From positions 6,131,001 to 6,195,000 of the forward strand of contig NZ_CP042910.1 of the NCBI RefSeq assembly GCF_008298035.1: 64,000 nucleotides of DNA, given 5' to 3'. Position numbers and translations under genes: made by a program. The stretch comes from Gimesia maris (GTDB lineage: Bacteria > Planctomycetota > Planctomycetia > Planctomycetales > Planctomycetaceae). The notes beneath the pieces were generated by a model. That model searched no databases. It saw nothing but the letters and a program-made list of their open reading frames with translations, and had not been told where the DNA came from. Below are positions 1 through 7,743 of this stretch, one piece after another. How positions within the stretch are numbered: the stretch's first letter is position 1; each line of letters opens with the position of its first letter.

Positions 1-1
1 G

Positions 2-823
2 GCTGAACTCTTCAAACGAGCCGGTTACGTCATCAAATTTTCATCCCGTTCGTACTACCCGACAATCGATGATGACGAAATCGAGTGCCTGCTGATCCGG
101 GCACAGGAGATGGCCCGTTATGTCGATCAGGGAATCCTGGATGCTGGGATTACCGGTTACGACTGGATCCTGGAAACCAACGCCGACGTGCAGGAAATCT
201 GTGAACTGCAGTTCTCCAAAGTCAGTCGCCGCCCGGTCCGCTGGGTACTTTGTGTGCCGGAAGATTCACCAATCCAGTCGGTCAAAGACCTCGAGGGTAA
301 ACGCATTGCCACCGAGGTGGTTGGCATGACGGAACGCTATCTGGAAAAGCATGGCGTGAAAGCCAGTGTGGAATTTTCCTGGGGCGCGACCGAAGTCAAA
401 CCTCCCAAGCTGGCCGACGCGATTGTCGAAGTCACCGAAACCGGTTCTTCACTGCGGGCCAATAACCTGCGGATTGTAGAAGAACTGATGCAGAGCACAA
501 CCCGGTTCATCGCCAACAAACAGGCGTATGAAGATCCCTGGAAACGCGAAAAGCTGGAAAACATCGCGATGATGCTGGAATCCTGTCTGGCAGCGGAAGG
601 CAAAGTCTGCGTAATGATGAACGTGGTCCGCACCGATCTGGAGAAAGTGCTCAACCTGCTGCCGGCCTTGCAGAAGCCGACCGTTTCTTCCCTCTCCGAT
701 CCGGACTGGGTCGCTATCAGCACAATCATGGAAGAATCAGTCGTCCGTACGATCGTCCCCAAACTGAAAGCAGCGGGCGCGTGTGGCATCGTGGAATATC
801 AGATTTCCAAAATCATCGACTGA
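2..823 (+). CDS. hisG: ATP phosphoribosyltransferase, long form, 5' end cut off
   Basis: Catalyses the first step of histidine synthesis, joining ATP and PRPP. The reading frame is open from base 2, so the N-terminus lies outside the window and the first visible Met (110) is internal. [10 protein letters not shown] and the PRPP-binding stretch [17 protein letters not shown] are typical of HisG. About 80 further residues ending in [15 protein letters not shown] match the HisG_C regulatory domain of the long form, which is feedback-inhibited by histidine and does not need HisZ. No other his gene is visible in the window. The identification is firm; only the missing start is uncertain. Confidence 0.95.
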   Translation, partial: AELFKRAGYVIKFSSRSYYPTIDDDEIECLLIRAQEMARYVDQGILDAGITGYDWILETNADVQEICELQFSKVSRRPVRWVLCVPEDSPIQSVKDLEGKRIATEVVGMTERYLEKHGVKASVEFSWGATEVKPPKLADAIVEVTETGSSLRANNLRIVEELMQSTTRFIANKQAYEDPWKREKLENIAMMLESCLAAEGKVCVMMNVVRTDLEKVLNLLPALQKPTVSSLSDPDWVAISTIMEESVVRTIVPKLKAAGACGIVEYQISKIID

Positions 824-875
824 TAACCGCGCGTAAAGCGAGTACCTGGCCCCTTGCTTCGCTGGATTGTATTGA

Positions 876-1520
876 ATGAAGATTTGTGTCTTAAAACTCG
901 GAGGCAGCCTGTTGGATCTCCCCGATCTGAAAGACAGGCTCTCTGAGTTTCTGGCACAGCTACAGGATCGCAGACCGCTGCTGATCTGTGGTGGTGGCAG
1001 CGCCGCCGATCTGGTACGTCACTGGGATGAAATTCACCAACTGGATGCTACCACCGCACATTGGCTGGCGATTGCTGCGATGAAGTTGAATGAACGACTG
1101 TTGTGCCAGCTAATACCGGACGCGTGCCTGGTTTCAAATCAGAATGCGGCACAACAAGCCTGGGAGCAGCATCAGATTCCCGTTCTCTGCGCAGAACATT
1201 ACCTGCAAGCAACGACCTCAGCGAACTTCGCCCCCTTGCCTGCTTCCTGGGATATAACCAGCGATTCCATCGCGGCGTGGGTGACGTTAACCTGGCCCGC
1301 GGATGAGTTGATCCTGCTGAAGTCGAAGGATCTACCCGCTGATTCTACAGTCGAGACACTGGCTGCCGAGGGAGTCGTAGATGCTTACCTGCCTGTGATT
1401 GCAGATCAGCTCCCCGTTTTGCGCTGGTGCAATTTGCGAACAGATCAGTTGCCGGTCGCGGCAACTACCGTAATCAGAGGCAGTAGCTTCCAGAGTACAA
1501 ACGCAACAGGACCGGCATAA
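876..1520 (+). CDS. Amino-acid-kinase-family protein (MfnE-like small kinase)
   Basis: A 214-residue protein with the amino acid kinase fold: the N-terminal phosphate loop LKLGGSLLD (6-14), a second glycine loop CGGGSAADLV (38-47) and the nucleotide-side LLKSKDLP. It is shorter than UMP kinase or aspartokinase and lacks their regulatory regions. The short form resembles the kinases of the methanofuran/tetrahydromethanopterin (MfnE-like) branch, and planctomycetes are known to carry H4MPT-linked C1 genes, but this assignment is inference. It lies 52 bp after hisG on the same strand. Its last 76 bp overlap the end of cdsA, which is read from the other strand. The family call is good; the substrate is unknown. 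Confidence 0.75.
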   Translation: MKICVLKLGGSLLDLPDLKDRLSEFLAQLQDRRPLLICGGGSAADLVRHWDEIHQLDATTAHWLAIAAMKLNERLLCQLIPDACLVSNQNAAQQAWEQHQIPVLCAEHYLQATTSANFAPLPASWDITSDSIAAWVTLTWPADELILLKSKDLPADSTVETLAAEGVVDAYLPVIADQLPVLRWCNLRTDQLPVAATTVIRGSSFQSTNATGPA

Positions 1521-2356
1521 AGCGGACTGTCCAATAGATCGAGCAGACCACCAAAACCGGGGAGGAGTTCTGCGGAATCTTTTTTTCCGACGTCCCGTTT
1601 GATGAGCGATTCGCATAGATCACCTACGAGTCCGACCAGTCCAATGATGGCGCCAAACAGAATCGTCCACAACCAGCTGCTGCCAGACCAGAGCGGATTA
1701 AACAAAGCAGGCGTGAATTGAAACCAGAGCAGTGATCCCAGTGCCGCGCCAAAGATCGCCCCGAAGCCCCCCACCCAGGTTTTTCCCGGACTGAGTCGTG
1801 GGACCAGTTTTTTCTTCCCCCATAATCGGCCAAAAGTGTAGCCGCCAATGTCTCCCATTTTTGCGCTAATGATCAGGGAACCTAAAGCCAGGTAACCGGT
1901 CTCGGGTCCCGCCACCCAGCGCAGTTCGGCCAGTATCGCCAGTAGAAATCCCAGGTAGGATACAGAGAGAATCTCTGCACCGATGTTTTCCATACTCTGT
2001 CCCGGCTCCTGAAATCGGATTGCACCTTTCAGGAAGATGAGCAGAATTGAAATCGAAAAGCCAACTGACATCAGCGCCAGCGAGCTCTCTTGTGCGCTGC
2101 CCGCATCGGAATCACTGAAATAAGGCAACCAGGCCAGCGAGCAAATCAATAATGAAAGCAGACTGACGATTGCGTATCCGGGTTTCAGATTTCGTACGGT
2201 CAGCAGTTGAGTCAGTTCCCAGCAGCCGCGAAAAATAATCAGGCAACACAAACCATACAGATACGGAGCAGTAGTTCCCGCGCGCTGATCCAGATAAAAC
2301 AGACCGAACAGGAGAGGAATCAGGATCACTGAAACGAGTAACCGCCAGCCCAGCAT
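1445..2356 (-). CDS. cdsA: Phosphatidate cytidylyltransferase
   Basis: Makes CDP-diacylglycerol from phosphatidate and CTP for phospholipid synthesis in the inner membrane. The 303-residue protein is strongly hydrophobic with about eight membrane segments. It ends with the family signature region, LIKRDVGKKDSAELLPG followed by GFGGLLDLLDS, in which Phe replaces the usual His before GG and Leu replaces the Arg of the DR pair. The start lies 7 bp after uppS, and its AAAGGA ribosome site overlaps the uppS stop, so the two are probably cotranscribed and translationally coupled. The 3' end overlaps the convergent kinase gene by 76 bp. Confidence 0.92.
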   Translation of the reverse strand: MLGWRLLVSVILIPLLFGLFYLDQRAGTTAPYLYGLCCLIIFRGCWELTQLLTVRNLKPGYAIVSLLSLLICSLAWLPYFSDSDAGSAQESSLALMSVGFSISILLIFLKGAIRFQEPGQSMENIGAEILSVSYLGFLLAILAELRWVAGPETGYLALGSLIISAKMGDIGGYTFGRLWGKKKLVPRLSPGKTWVGGFGAIFGAALGSLLWFQFTPALFNPLWSGSSWLWTILFGAIIGLVGLVGDLCESLIKRDVGKKDSAELLPGFGGLLDLLDSPLYAGPVAFVLWKLLPLITVVAATGN

Positions 2357-2363
2357 GCTGCGT

Positions 2364-3116
2364 TTATCCTTTCAAACCACCGAAGCGGCGGTCACGGGCG
2401 GCAAAGTCACGCAGTGCCTGCCAGTAATCGGCGACTTTGAAGTCAGGCCAGTAAGTTTCGGTCACCCATAACTCGGCATAACTGATCTGCCACAACAGAA
2501 AGTTGCTGACACGCATTTCGCCCGCAGTACGAATCACGAGATCAGGGTCGGGCATGCCAGAGGTATAAAGGTGTGCGGAGATCACTTCTTCATTGATCGC
2601 TTCCGGTTTCAGGTTTCCCTGTTCGACATCGGCCACGATTGATTTGACGGCGTCTACAATTTCGGAACGGCTGCCATAGTTCAACGCCAGACAAAGCTGC
2701 ATCCCGGTATTATCCTGGCTCTCTCGAATCGTTTTATCGACTTCGATCAACACATCGCGGGGAAGATCATCACGACGCCCGATGGTCGTGAAGCGGATAT
2801 TCTGCCGCATAATCTCTTCACGTTCACCGATGACGAACTTTTTCAAGAGCTGCATCAGCAGATTCAGTTCGAGCGCGGGACGTTTCCAGTTCTCGCTGCT
2901 GAGGCAATACAGCGTGAGTTGTTCGATTTCCAGGCGCGTGGATTCTTCCACAACGGTGCGCACACTGTTTACGCCCTGGCGATGTCCCTCAATGCGGGGA
3001 AATCCCCGACGAGAAGCCCAGCGGCCATTGCCATCCATAATAATCGCGATGTGACGTGGCAGTTGCTGAGACTCCAGCCCCAGCGACTCCCCATCCTGTT
3101 CCGATATGGCGGGCAC
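2364..3116 (-). CDS. uppS: Isoprenyl (undecaprenyl) diphosphate synthase
   Basis: A cis-prenyltransferase that extends farnesyl diphosphate to the C55 lipid carrier used for cell-envelope glycans. It shows the catalytic IAIIMDGNGRWA motif, then GHRQGVNSVRTVV, LTLYCLSSENWKRP and the C-terminal DPDLVIRTAGEMRVSNFLLW. The open frame reaches back to 3203, but that extra stretch carries no homology. A GTG at 3116 has GAGG six bases upstream and gives 250 residues, the usual family length, so it was chosen. First gene of an uppS-cdsA pair. Confidence 0.93.
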   Translation of the reverse strand: MPAISEQDGESLGLESQQLPRHIAIIMDGNGRWASRRGFPRIEGHRQGVNSVRTVVEESTRLEIEQLTLYCLSSENWKRPALELNLLMQLLKKFVIGEREEIMRQNIRFTTIGRRDDLPRDVLIEVDKTIRESQDNTGMQLCLALNYGSRSEIVDAVKSIVADVEQGNLKPEAINEEVISAHLYTSGMPDPDLVIRTAGEMRVSNFLLWQISYAELWVTETYWPDFKVADYWQALRDFAARDRRFGGLKG

Positions 3117-3122
3117 AATTAG

Positions 3123-3126
3123 CCTC
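3123..3126 (-). promoter_or_regulatory. Shine-Dalgarno site fixing the uppS GTG start
   Basis: GAGG on the minus strand lies six bases before GTG 3116. This favours a start 29 codons inside the longest open frame and places the MDGNGRWA motif near the N-terminus, as in other family members. Confidence 0.55.
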
Positions 3127-3314
3127 ACAGTGATTGCTAGATAAATGGACTGACGTTTCCACCTGCTGGCAGCTGACTTCACAACCAGCGTGGACAGATT
3201 CAAATTCTGCCATGCCTATTGTGAGAAATTTCGGCTCAAACGCCAAGGCTGCGCGGCTGGAAAGCACAGCTTCTTAAGAGAAAGAATGCGAACCTGATAT
3301 TCAGGATAAACGCT

Positions 3315-3330
3315 CCAGAGAAAGCTCTGG
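3315..3330 (-). terminator. Weak hairpin downstream of csrA
   Basis: CCAGAG and CTCTGG pair across a 4-base loop, 27 bp after the csrA stop. No clear run of T follows on the minus strand, so termination is only a possibility. A second small palindrome (TCTCTT/AAGAGA) lies between it and csrA. Confidence 0.25.
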
Positions 3331-3356
3331 TCAGAAAGTCTCTTGAAGAGAGTGGC

Positions 3357-3548
3357 TTAGCCACCGATTTCCAGGGACTCTAATTCTTCAGAGTGATCGA
3401 GGTACACCGTTTCCTCCCAATAGGCAGGTTCCGCTCCCGGTGTCTCAATGGACAGTTTGACGCGATCCTCACATACTTCAAGTACTTTAACAACGGTATG
3501 TTCCCCAATGAGGATACTCTCATTCGCACCACGAGAGATAATATGCAT
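3357..3548 (-). CDS. csrA: CsrA/RsmA-family carbon storage regulator with altered RNA-binding strand
   Basis: CsrA dimers bind GGA motifs in mRNA leaders and block or promote translation. The 63-residue protein aligns without gaps to classical CsrA: MHIISRG at the start, ESILIGEHTVVKVLEV, and a final strand PAYWEETVYL. Arg6 and the Glu45-Glu46 pair are kept, but residue 44, an Arg critical for RNA contact in E. coli CsrA, is Trp here. A GAGG ribosome site precedes the ATG by six bases. The gene stands alone, 240 bp upstream of uppS on the same strand. The family is certain; whether it binds standard GGA sites is open. Confidence 0.88.
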   Translation of the reverse strand: MHIISRGANESILIGEHTVVKVLEVCEDRVKLSIETPGAEPAYWEETVYLDHSEELESLEIGG

Positions 3549-3866
3549 TCGCTCGCCTCAAAGATATTTCAGAATTGAATCTGTGAATTGTGAATAGTTA
3601 TTGTGAAGGACATTCTGACGAACTCGAATCAGAAGGACAAGCTGAAAGTTATCAAAAAATGAAACGATTTTTAATGAGGTTTCTTTTCTCTGAATCTCAC
3701 TTGACAAAATCCATTTCATCGTATCTGACAAATGAGTTACGCTTTTATTTTACTTTCAGAGGACGAGTGAGACTCAATCCTGTTTGATTATCTGTGTATC
3801 ATTCTGTCGCAGAAAACTTGTTTTCAATTTGTGATGAACTTCATGAAACCATCACGAACCAGACGC
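3549..3866. other. Gene-free stretch between csrA and tadA
   Basis: 318 bp of AT-rich sequence, presumably holding the csrA promoter and the tadA 3' flank. Just upstream of csrA the hexamer TGTGAA (TTCACA on the csrA strand) occurs three times, at 3582, 3589 and 3602. The only open frame here (65 codons at 3590) looks random. No RNA gene was recognised. Confidence 0.5.
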
Positions 3867-4382
3867 TCATTTTTTTCCTTCTGCGCGTTTACGGCGAAAG
3901 AATTCCTGAAGTATGCCGCGGCACTCTTCCTGCATCACACCACTGATCACCGTGCTCTGATGATTCAATCGTGCATCGCTGGTAATCTGAAACAGGGAGT
4001 GGCAGGCGCCTGCTTTTTCATCGCGGGTTCCATAAATCACCAGCGGCAGGCGTGACTGAACAATCGCCCCTGCACACATGGGACAGGGTTCCAGGGTCAC
4101 GTACAGCACACAGTCTGACAGACGCCAGCTTCCCAGTGATTCGGCAGCCTGCGTAATGGCAATCATTTCCGCATGCGCCGTGGGATCACTCAACATTTCG
4201 CGCTGATTATGTGCGGCAGCGATGATCCGATCCTGGTACACAATGACGGCACCGACGGGGACTTCATCTTCTTCAAAAGCAGCGCGGGCTTCATCGTAGG
4301 CATAACGCATCCAGCGCGTATGCAACTGCAACAGGTCACGGTCGCCGGGCGAAATTTCAGAGTCATCAGGTCGATCAATCAT
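3867..4382 (-). CDS. tadA: tRNA-specific adenosine deaminase
   Basis: Converts A34 to inosine in the anticodon of tRNA-Arg(ACG). The 171-residue protein carries the zinc and catalytic motifs of the cytidine deaminase superfamily: HAE (about residue 70, Glu as proton shuttle) and PCPMCAGAI (about 100), plus EVPVGAVIV near the start. A GTG directly precedes the ATG used here (4382), so one extra residue is possible. The basic tail RRKRAEGKK suits RNA contact. A single gene facing csrA in the same direction. Confidence 0.93.
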   Translation of the reverse strand: MIDRPDDSEISPGDRDLLQLHTRWMRYAYDEARAAFEEDEVPVGAVIVYQDRIIAAAHNQREMLSDPTAHAEMIAITQAAESLGSWRLSDCVLYVTLEPCPMCAGAIVQSRLPLVIYGTRDEKAGACHSLFQITSDARLNHQSTVISGVMQEECRGILQEFFRRKRAEGKK

Positions 4383-4620
4383 CACGCTACATTTCTACCA
4401 GAAAAAGGAAGGACATCTCTGCACAACATAATCCAGAACCGAAAGGAAATAAAGTCGCTGTTGCCTCGTTCCCGCTGAAACCTGCAAACCCGCTCTTTCT
4501 CTTTTGAATTCTTTCCACGAATAATAACGAACCATTTGTGATTCAACGGTTCACTTGCTTAGAATATCAAAACAACAATAACTTCTCAGTCCCCCCTGCT
4601 CTGCAACAAGGCGATGACAC

Positions 4621-6036
4621 ATGCGTGGAATTCTGATTTGTATTTCAACCCTGCTTGTTCTGGGTTATCTGATTTACTTTGCTGAGAACAGTAAATCACA
4701 AACGAGCCCTGTGTCTGTCGAACCATCCAAAATAACGACAGTCAAATCGTTTGGCGCAACCGGAGATGGCAAAACCGATGACTCAGCCGCACTCCAGCGG
4801 GCCATCAATTCCAAGATCGGACAGATCACGTTTCCCAAAGGAATCTACCGGATCACTAAAACGATTAACATTGATCTGGATCAACTGGGACCAACTTCAC
4901 TCAGTTCGGATGGCACCGCCACGATCATTATGGCTGGCGCGGGCCCCGCATTTCGTTTCATCGGCACACATGAGGGGACTGCCAGCCCCCACACCGTCAA
5001 GGAAAACGTCTGGCTCAATCAGCGTTCCCCGATGGTGGATGGCCTGGAGATTGTCGGCGATCATCCGGAGGCCTGCGGAATCGAAGCGACGGGCACAATG
5101 CAGATCACGCTCACGCGACTGACTATCCGTCGTACTCTGCATGCGATTCATTTTGTAAAGCGCAACCGGAATGTGATTGTTTCCAACTGTCATATTTATG
5201 AAAACCGGGGTGTCGGCGTCTATTATGATCACGTCAATATTCATCAGTCGAATGTCGTGGGATGCCACATCTCCTATAACGCGGGTGGCGGAGTGGTTGT
5301 TAATAAGGGAGATATTCGCAATCTTCAGATTGGCACCTGTGATATCGAGGGGAACATGGGAGACAAAGATTCCAAACCGACGGCGAATGTGCTGATCGAT
5401 TCCGAAGGTGCGATGGTGGGCGAGATTGCCATCGTGGGTTGCACGATTCAACACGATCACTTCGCCCCGGGCTCTGCCAATATTCGCATTAATGAGAACG
5501 CATATATCCGGCCGCATTCCACCGAACACCGTGATGGTAACATTACGATCGCCGATAACGTGCTCTCCGACGTGCAGACCAATATTGAAATCACCAGCGC
5601 CCGTGGTGTCACAGTCACTGGAAATACGATGTGGAAAGGTTACACCCACAACATCCGCATCCATGATTGCCATAATATTCTGATCGCGAATAATGTACTC
5701 GATCGCAGCCCCCGCTATCATTATGCCGATGGGGCGACGGCCCAGGTAGGTATGCTGTTGACCGACTGCGATGGTATCTCTTTAAACGGTAACCTGATTA
5801 ATGGCACGGGTGATGAAACACCGGCGCTGGAAATTCGTGATTCCCGGCGGATGAATATCACCGCTTGTACGATTCTCGATTATTCCACGATTGGACTCTT
5901 GTTGAAAAACGTGTCCGACAGCCGCGTTTCCGATTGCCTGATTCGCACCGATTTGTCGGACAGTGAGGACGCTCAAGCCGTCCAGATCATCGGCGGCAAG
6001 GATAATCAAATCGTGAACAACCTTTATAAAAAGTAA
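4621..6036 (+). CDS. Membrane-anchored right-handed beta-helix protein (pectate-lyase-3/epimerase-like)
   Basis: A 471-residue protein with one hydrophobic N-terminal segment (3-21), so exported or anchored. It continues with FGATGDGKTDDSAALQRAI (44-62), the hallmark of the Pectate_lyase_3 family, and then a long series of N- and I-rich turns such as NVIVSNCHIYENRGVGVYY and NITIADNVLSD that fit parallel beta-helix coils. Families of this type bind or cleave polysaccharides, but no catalytic residues can be assigned from sequence alone, so the substrate is unknown. It is a single transcription unit with about 235 bp of upstream sequence divergent from tadA. Confidence 0.8.
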   Translation: MRGILICISTLLVLGYLIYFAENSKSQTSPVSVEPSKITTVKSFGATGDGKTDDSAALQRAINSKIGQITFPKGIYRITKTINIDLDQLGPTSLSSDGTATIIMAGAGPAFRFIGTHEGTASPHTVKENVWLNQRSPMVDGLEIVGDHPEACGIEATGTMQITLTRLTIRRTLHAIHFVKRNRNVIVSNCHIYENRGVGVYYDHVNIHQSNVVGCHISYNAGGGVVVNKGDIRNLQIGTCDIEGNMGDKDSKPTANVLIDSEGAMVGEIAIVGCTIQHDHFAPGSANIRINENAYIRPHSTEHRDGNITIADNVLSDVQTNIEITSARGVTVTGNTMWKGYTHNIRIHDCHNILIANNVLDRSPRYHYADGATAQVGMLLTDCDGISLNGNLINGTGDETPALEIRDSRRMNITACTILDYSTIGLLLKNVSDSRVSDCLIRTDLSDSEDAQAVQIIGGKDNQIVNNLYKK

Positions 6037-6238
6037 TCCCGAAAATAGAATCCCGAGTTCACTAGCCGCGCCCCCCTCGTCGCATCAAAATCGGTTGTTC
6101 TGTCCGATCTGAATCTGTTTGACTCAGGTCCGGGTGCTGCTATGATAAGTGCCCCGTGAAAGTACTATCAGGCGAGATTTCTACGGGAACTTCACCAGTC
6201 ATCCATATTATTTATTTCGTCGCTCGAGGAGTCTGTTT

Positions 6239-7531
6239 ATGTCCAATCTGTCACGCCGCAACTTTCTGAAAAAATCTGTCTATGGCGGGCTGTTCATGGG
6301 GCTGAGTGCCAAAAGCTATCGCTCCACTTTTGCTGCAGTCCCTCCCAGCGAACGCGTGCGGGTCGGTATGATTGGCGTTGGCAACCAGGGTGGTCCGCGG
6401 AATAACATGAAGTATTTCCTGAATAATATTGAAGCACTTTGTGATCTCGATCAGAACTACCTCGCAGAAGCAGACACCTTCCTGAAGAAAAATGCCAACA
6501 AGTCGGCAATGTTGACCGACGACTATCGCAGACTGCTCGATTCCAAAGACCTCGATGCCGTCGTTGTCACTGTTCCCGATCAGTGGCACGCCAAGATGAC
6601 CGTCGAAGCCTGCCGTGCCGGCAAAGATGTCTATTGTGAAAAACCACTGACACTCGTCGTGGATGAAGGCCCCCTCATGATTGATGAGGCACGGAAACAC
6701 AAGCGGGTCGTCCAGACAGGCACCATGCAGCGTAGTGGAAAGGAATTCATCCTGGCAACGCAACTGGTGCAGTCCGGTCTGCTCGGCAAGATCCATACCG
6801 TGAACGTGACACTGCCCGGCCCCAACTGGATCGCACGCGCCGGCAAACCAGTTCCCGACAGTGCCCCTCCGCAGGGCTTTGATTTTGACCGCTGGCTGGG
6901 ACCGGCACCAGAGCGTCCCTACAACAAAAACCGGGTGCACTACCTGTTCCGTTTCTTCTGGGATTACAGTGGCGGTCAGCAGACCAACTTTGGTGCCCAC
7001 CATTTGGACATCGCCCAATGGGGACTCGGCATGGACGAAAGTGGCCCCGTCAGTGCGGAAGGCTCGGCGACCTTTAATCCCGATGGCTGGTACGAAACAC
7101 CCGACTCCACCAACATCAAATACACGTATGACAACGGCGTTGTTCTCAATTGCCGACAGGTACCCGGCACTCCCAGTAAAAAACAGGGAACCGAGTTCGT
7201 CGGCGACAAGGGGAGCCTGTTTGTCTATCGCGGCGGCATCATCGCGAATCCACCTGAGCTGTTGAAAGAAGTCGACGTACCAAAGATTGTCAACCGGGAT
7301 GCGAACATCGCGCACGTCGACAATTTCATTGAGTGTATCAAGACCCGCCAGAAACCAGCCGCCGACATCAGCATCGGACATCGTTCCGCCACGGTTTGCC
7401 ACCTCGGTAACATCGCCGTGCGGACCGGTAAAAAGATCCAGTGGGATCCGCAACAGGAAACCATCGTAGGCGATGCAGACGCCGCGAAATGGCTCTCGAA
7501 GGAATACCGCAAGCCTTACGAACTGGCGTAG
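6239..7531 (+). CDS. Gfo/Idh/MocA-family oxidoreductase with Tat signal
   Basis: A 430-residue NAD(P)-dependent sugar or cyclitol dehydrogenase-like protein. The chosen ATG (6239) has GAGGAG eight bases upstream and starts directly with the Tat signal MSNLSRRNFLKKS; a GTG-started frame from 6149 adds 30 unlikely residues. The Rossmann motif is GMIGVGNQGG (43-52) and the EKP catalytic triplet is at 134-136, followed by the C-terminal domain common in planctomycete copies (FDFDRWLGPAPERPYN). Tat export implies folding with cofactor in the cytoplasm and a role in the periplasm. The substrate cannot be read from the sequence. Confidence 0.9.
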   Translation: MSNLSRRNFLKKSVYGGLFMGLSAKSYRSTFAAVPPSERVRVGMIGVGNQGGPRNNMKYFLNNIEALCDLDQNYLAEADTFLKKNANKSAMLTDDYRRLLDSKDLDAVVVTVPDQWHAKMTVEACRAGKDVYCEKPLTLVVDEGPLMIDEARKHKRVVQTGTMQRSGKEFILATQLVQSGLLGKIHTVNVTLPGPNWIARAGKPVPDSAPPQGFDFDRWLGPAPERPYNKNRVHYLFRFFWDYSGGQQTNFGAHHLDIAQWGLGMDESGPVSAEGSATFNPDGWYETPDSTNIKYTYDNGVVLNCRQVPGTPSKKQGTEFVGDKGSLFVYRGGIIANPPELLKEVDVPKIVNRDANIAHVDNFIECIKTRQKPAADISIGHRSATVCHLGNIAVRTGKKIQWDPQQETIVGDADAAKWLSKEYRKPYELA

Positions 7532-7550
7532 GTTCTACGCTCACGTTAGA

Positions 7551-7617
7551 AAATGAAGTGAAGACATGGGGTGGCACCGTTGGCTCGTCCAACGGTGATC
7601 GCTCTATCACTTCATTT
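7551..7617. repeat. Two-tier inverted repeat downstream of the Gfo/Idh gene
   Basis: An outer 11-bp perfect inverted repeat (AAATGAAGTGA at 7551, TCACTTCATTT at 7607) encloses an inner hairpin with a 9-bp stem, CACCGTTGG/CCAACGGTG (7575-7583/7589-7597), and a 5-base loop. It begins 20 bp after the stop codon. No run of T follows the inner stem, so it does not look like a simple terminator. It could be a small palindromic repeat unit or a structured 3' UTR. Confidence 0.5.
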
Positions 7618-7743
7618 CCTCAGAGAAATTTCAACCCAGCTCGAATTTCTTAACTTTCTTCAGTAGCAACCCGATTTTGATTCTGTTTACAATGAGGAAA
7701 ACGTTCCTCCTGTTTTCCCACCTGATCAAGATCGAGTTTTCCC

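Noticed and set aside
876..1520. UMP kinase or aspartokinase as identity of the small kinase
   Set aside because: Too short, and the typical UMP kinase and ACT-domain regions are absent.
4897..5721. 274-codon minus-strand frame opposite the beta-helix gene
   Set aside because: Antisense shadow of the repetitive coil codons, with no family motifs.
6251..7453. 400-codon minus-strand frame opposite the Gfo/Idh/MocA gene
   Set aside because: It mirrors the codon structure of the real gene (His/Asp/Val-rich antisense composition), has no ribosome site or known motif, and the plus-strand protein is a clear family member.
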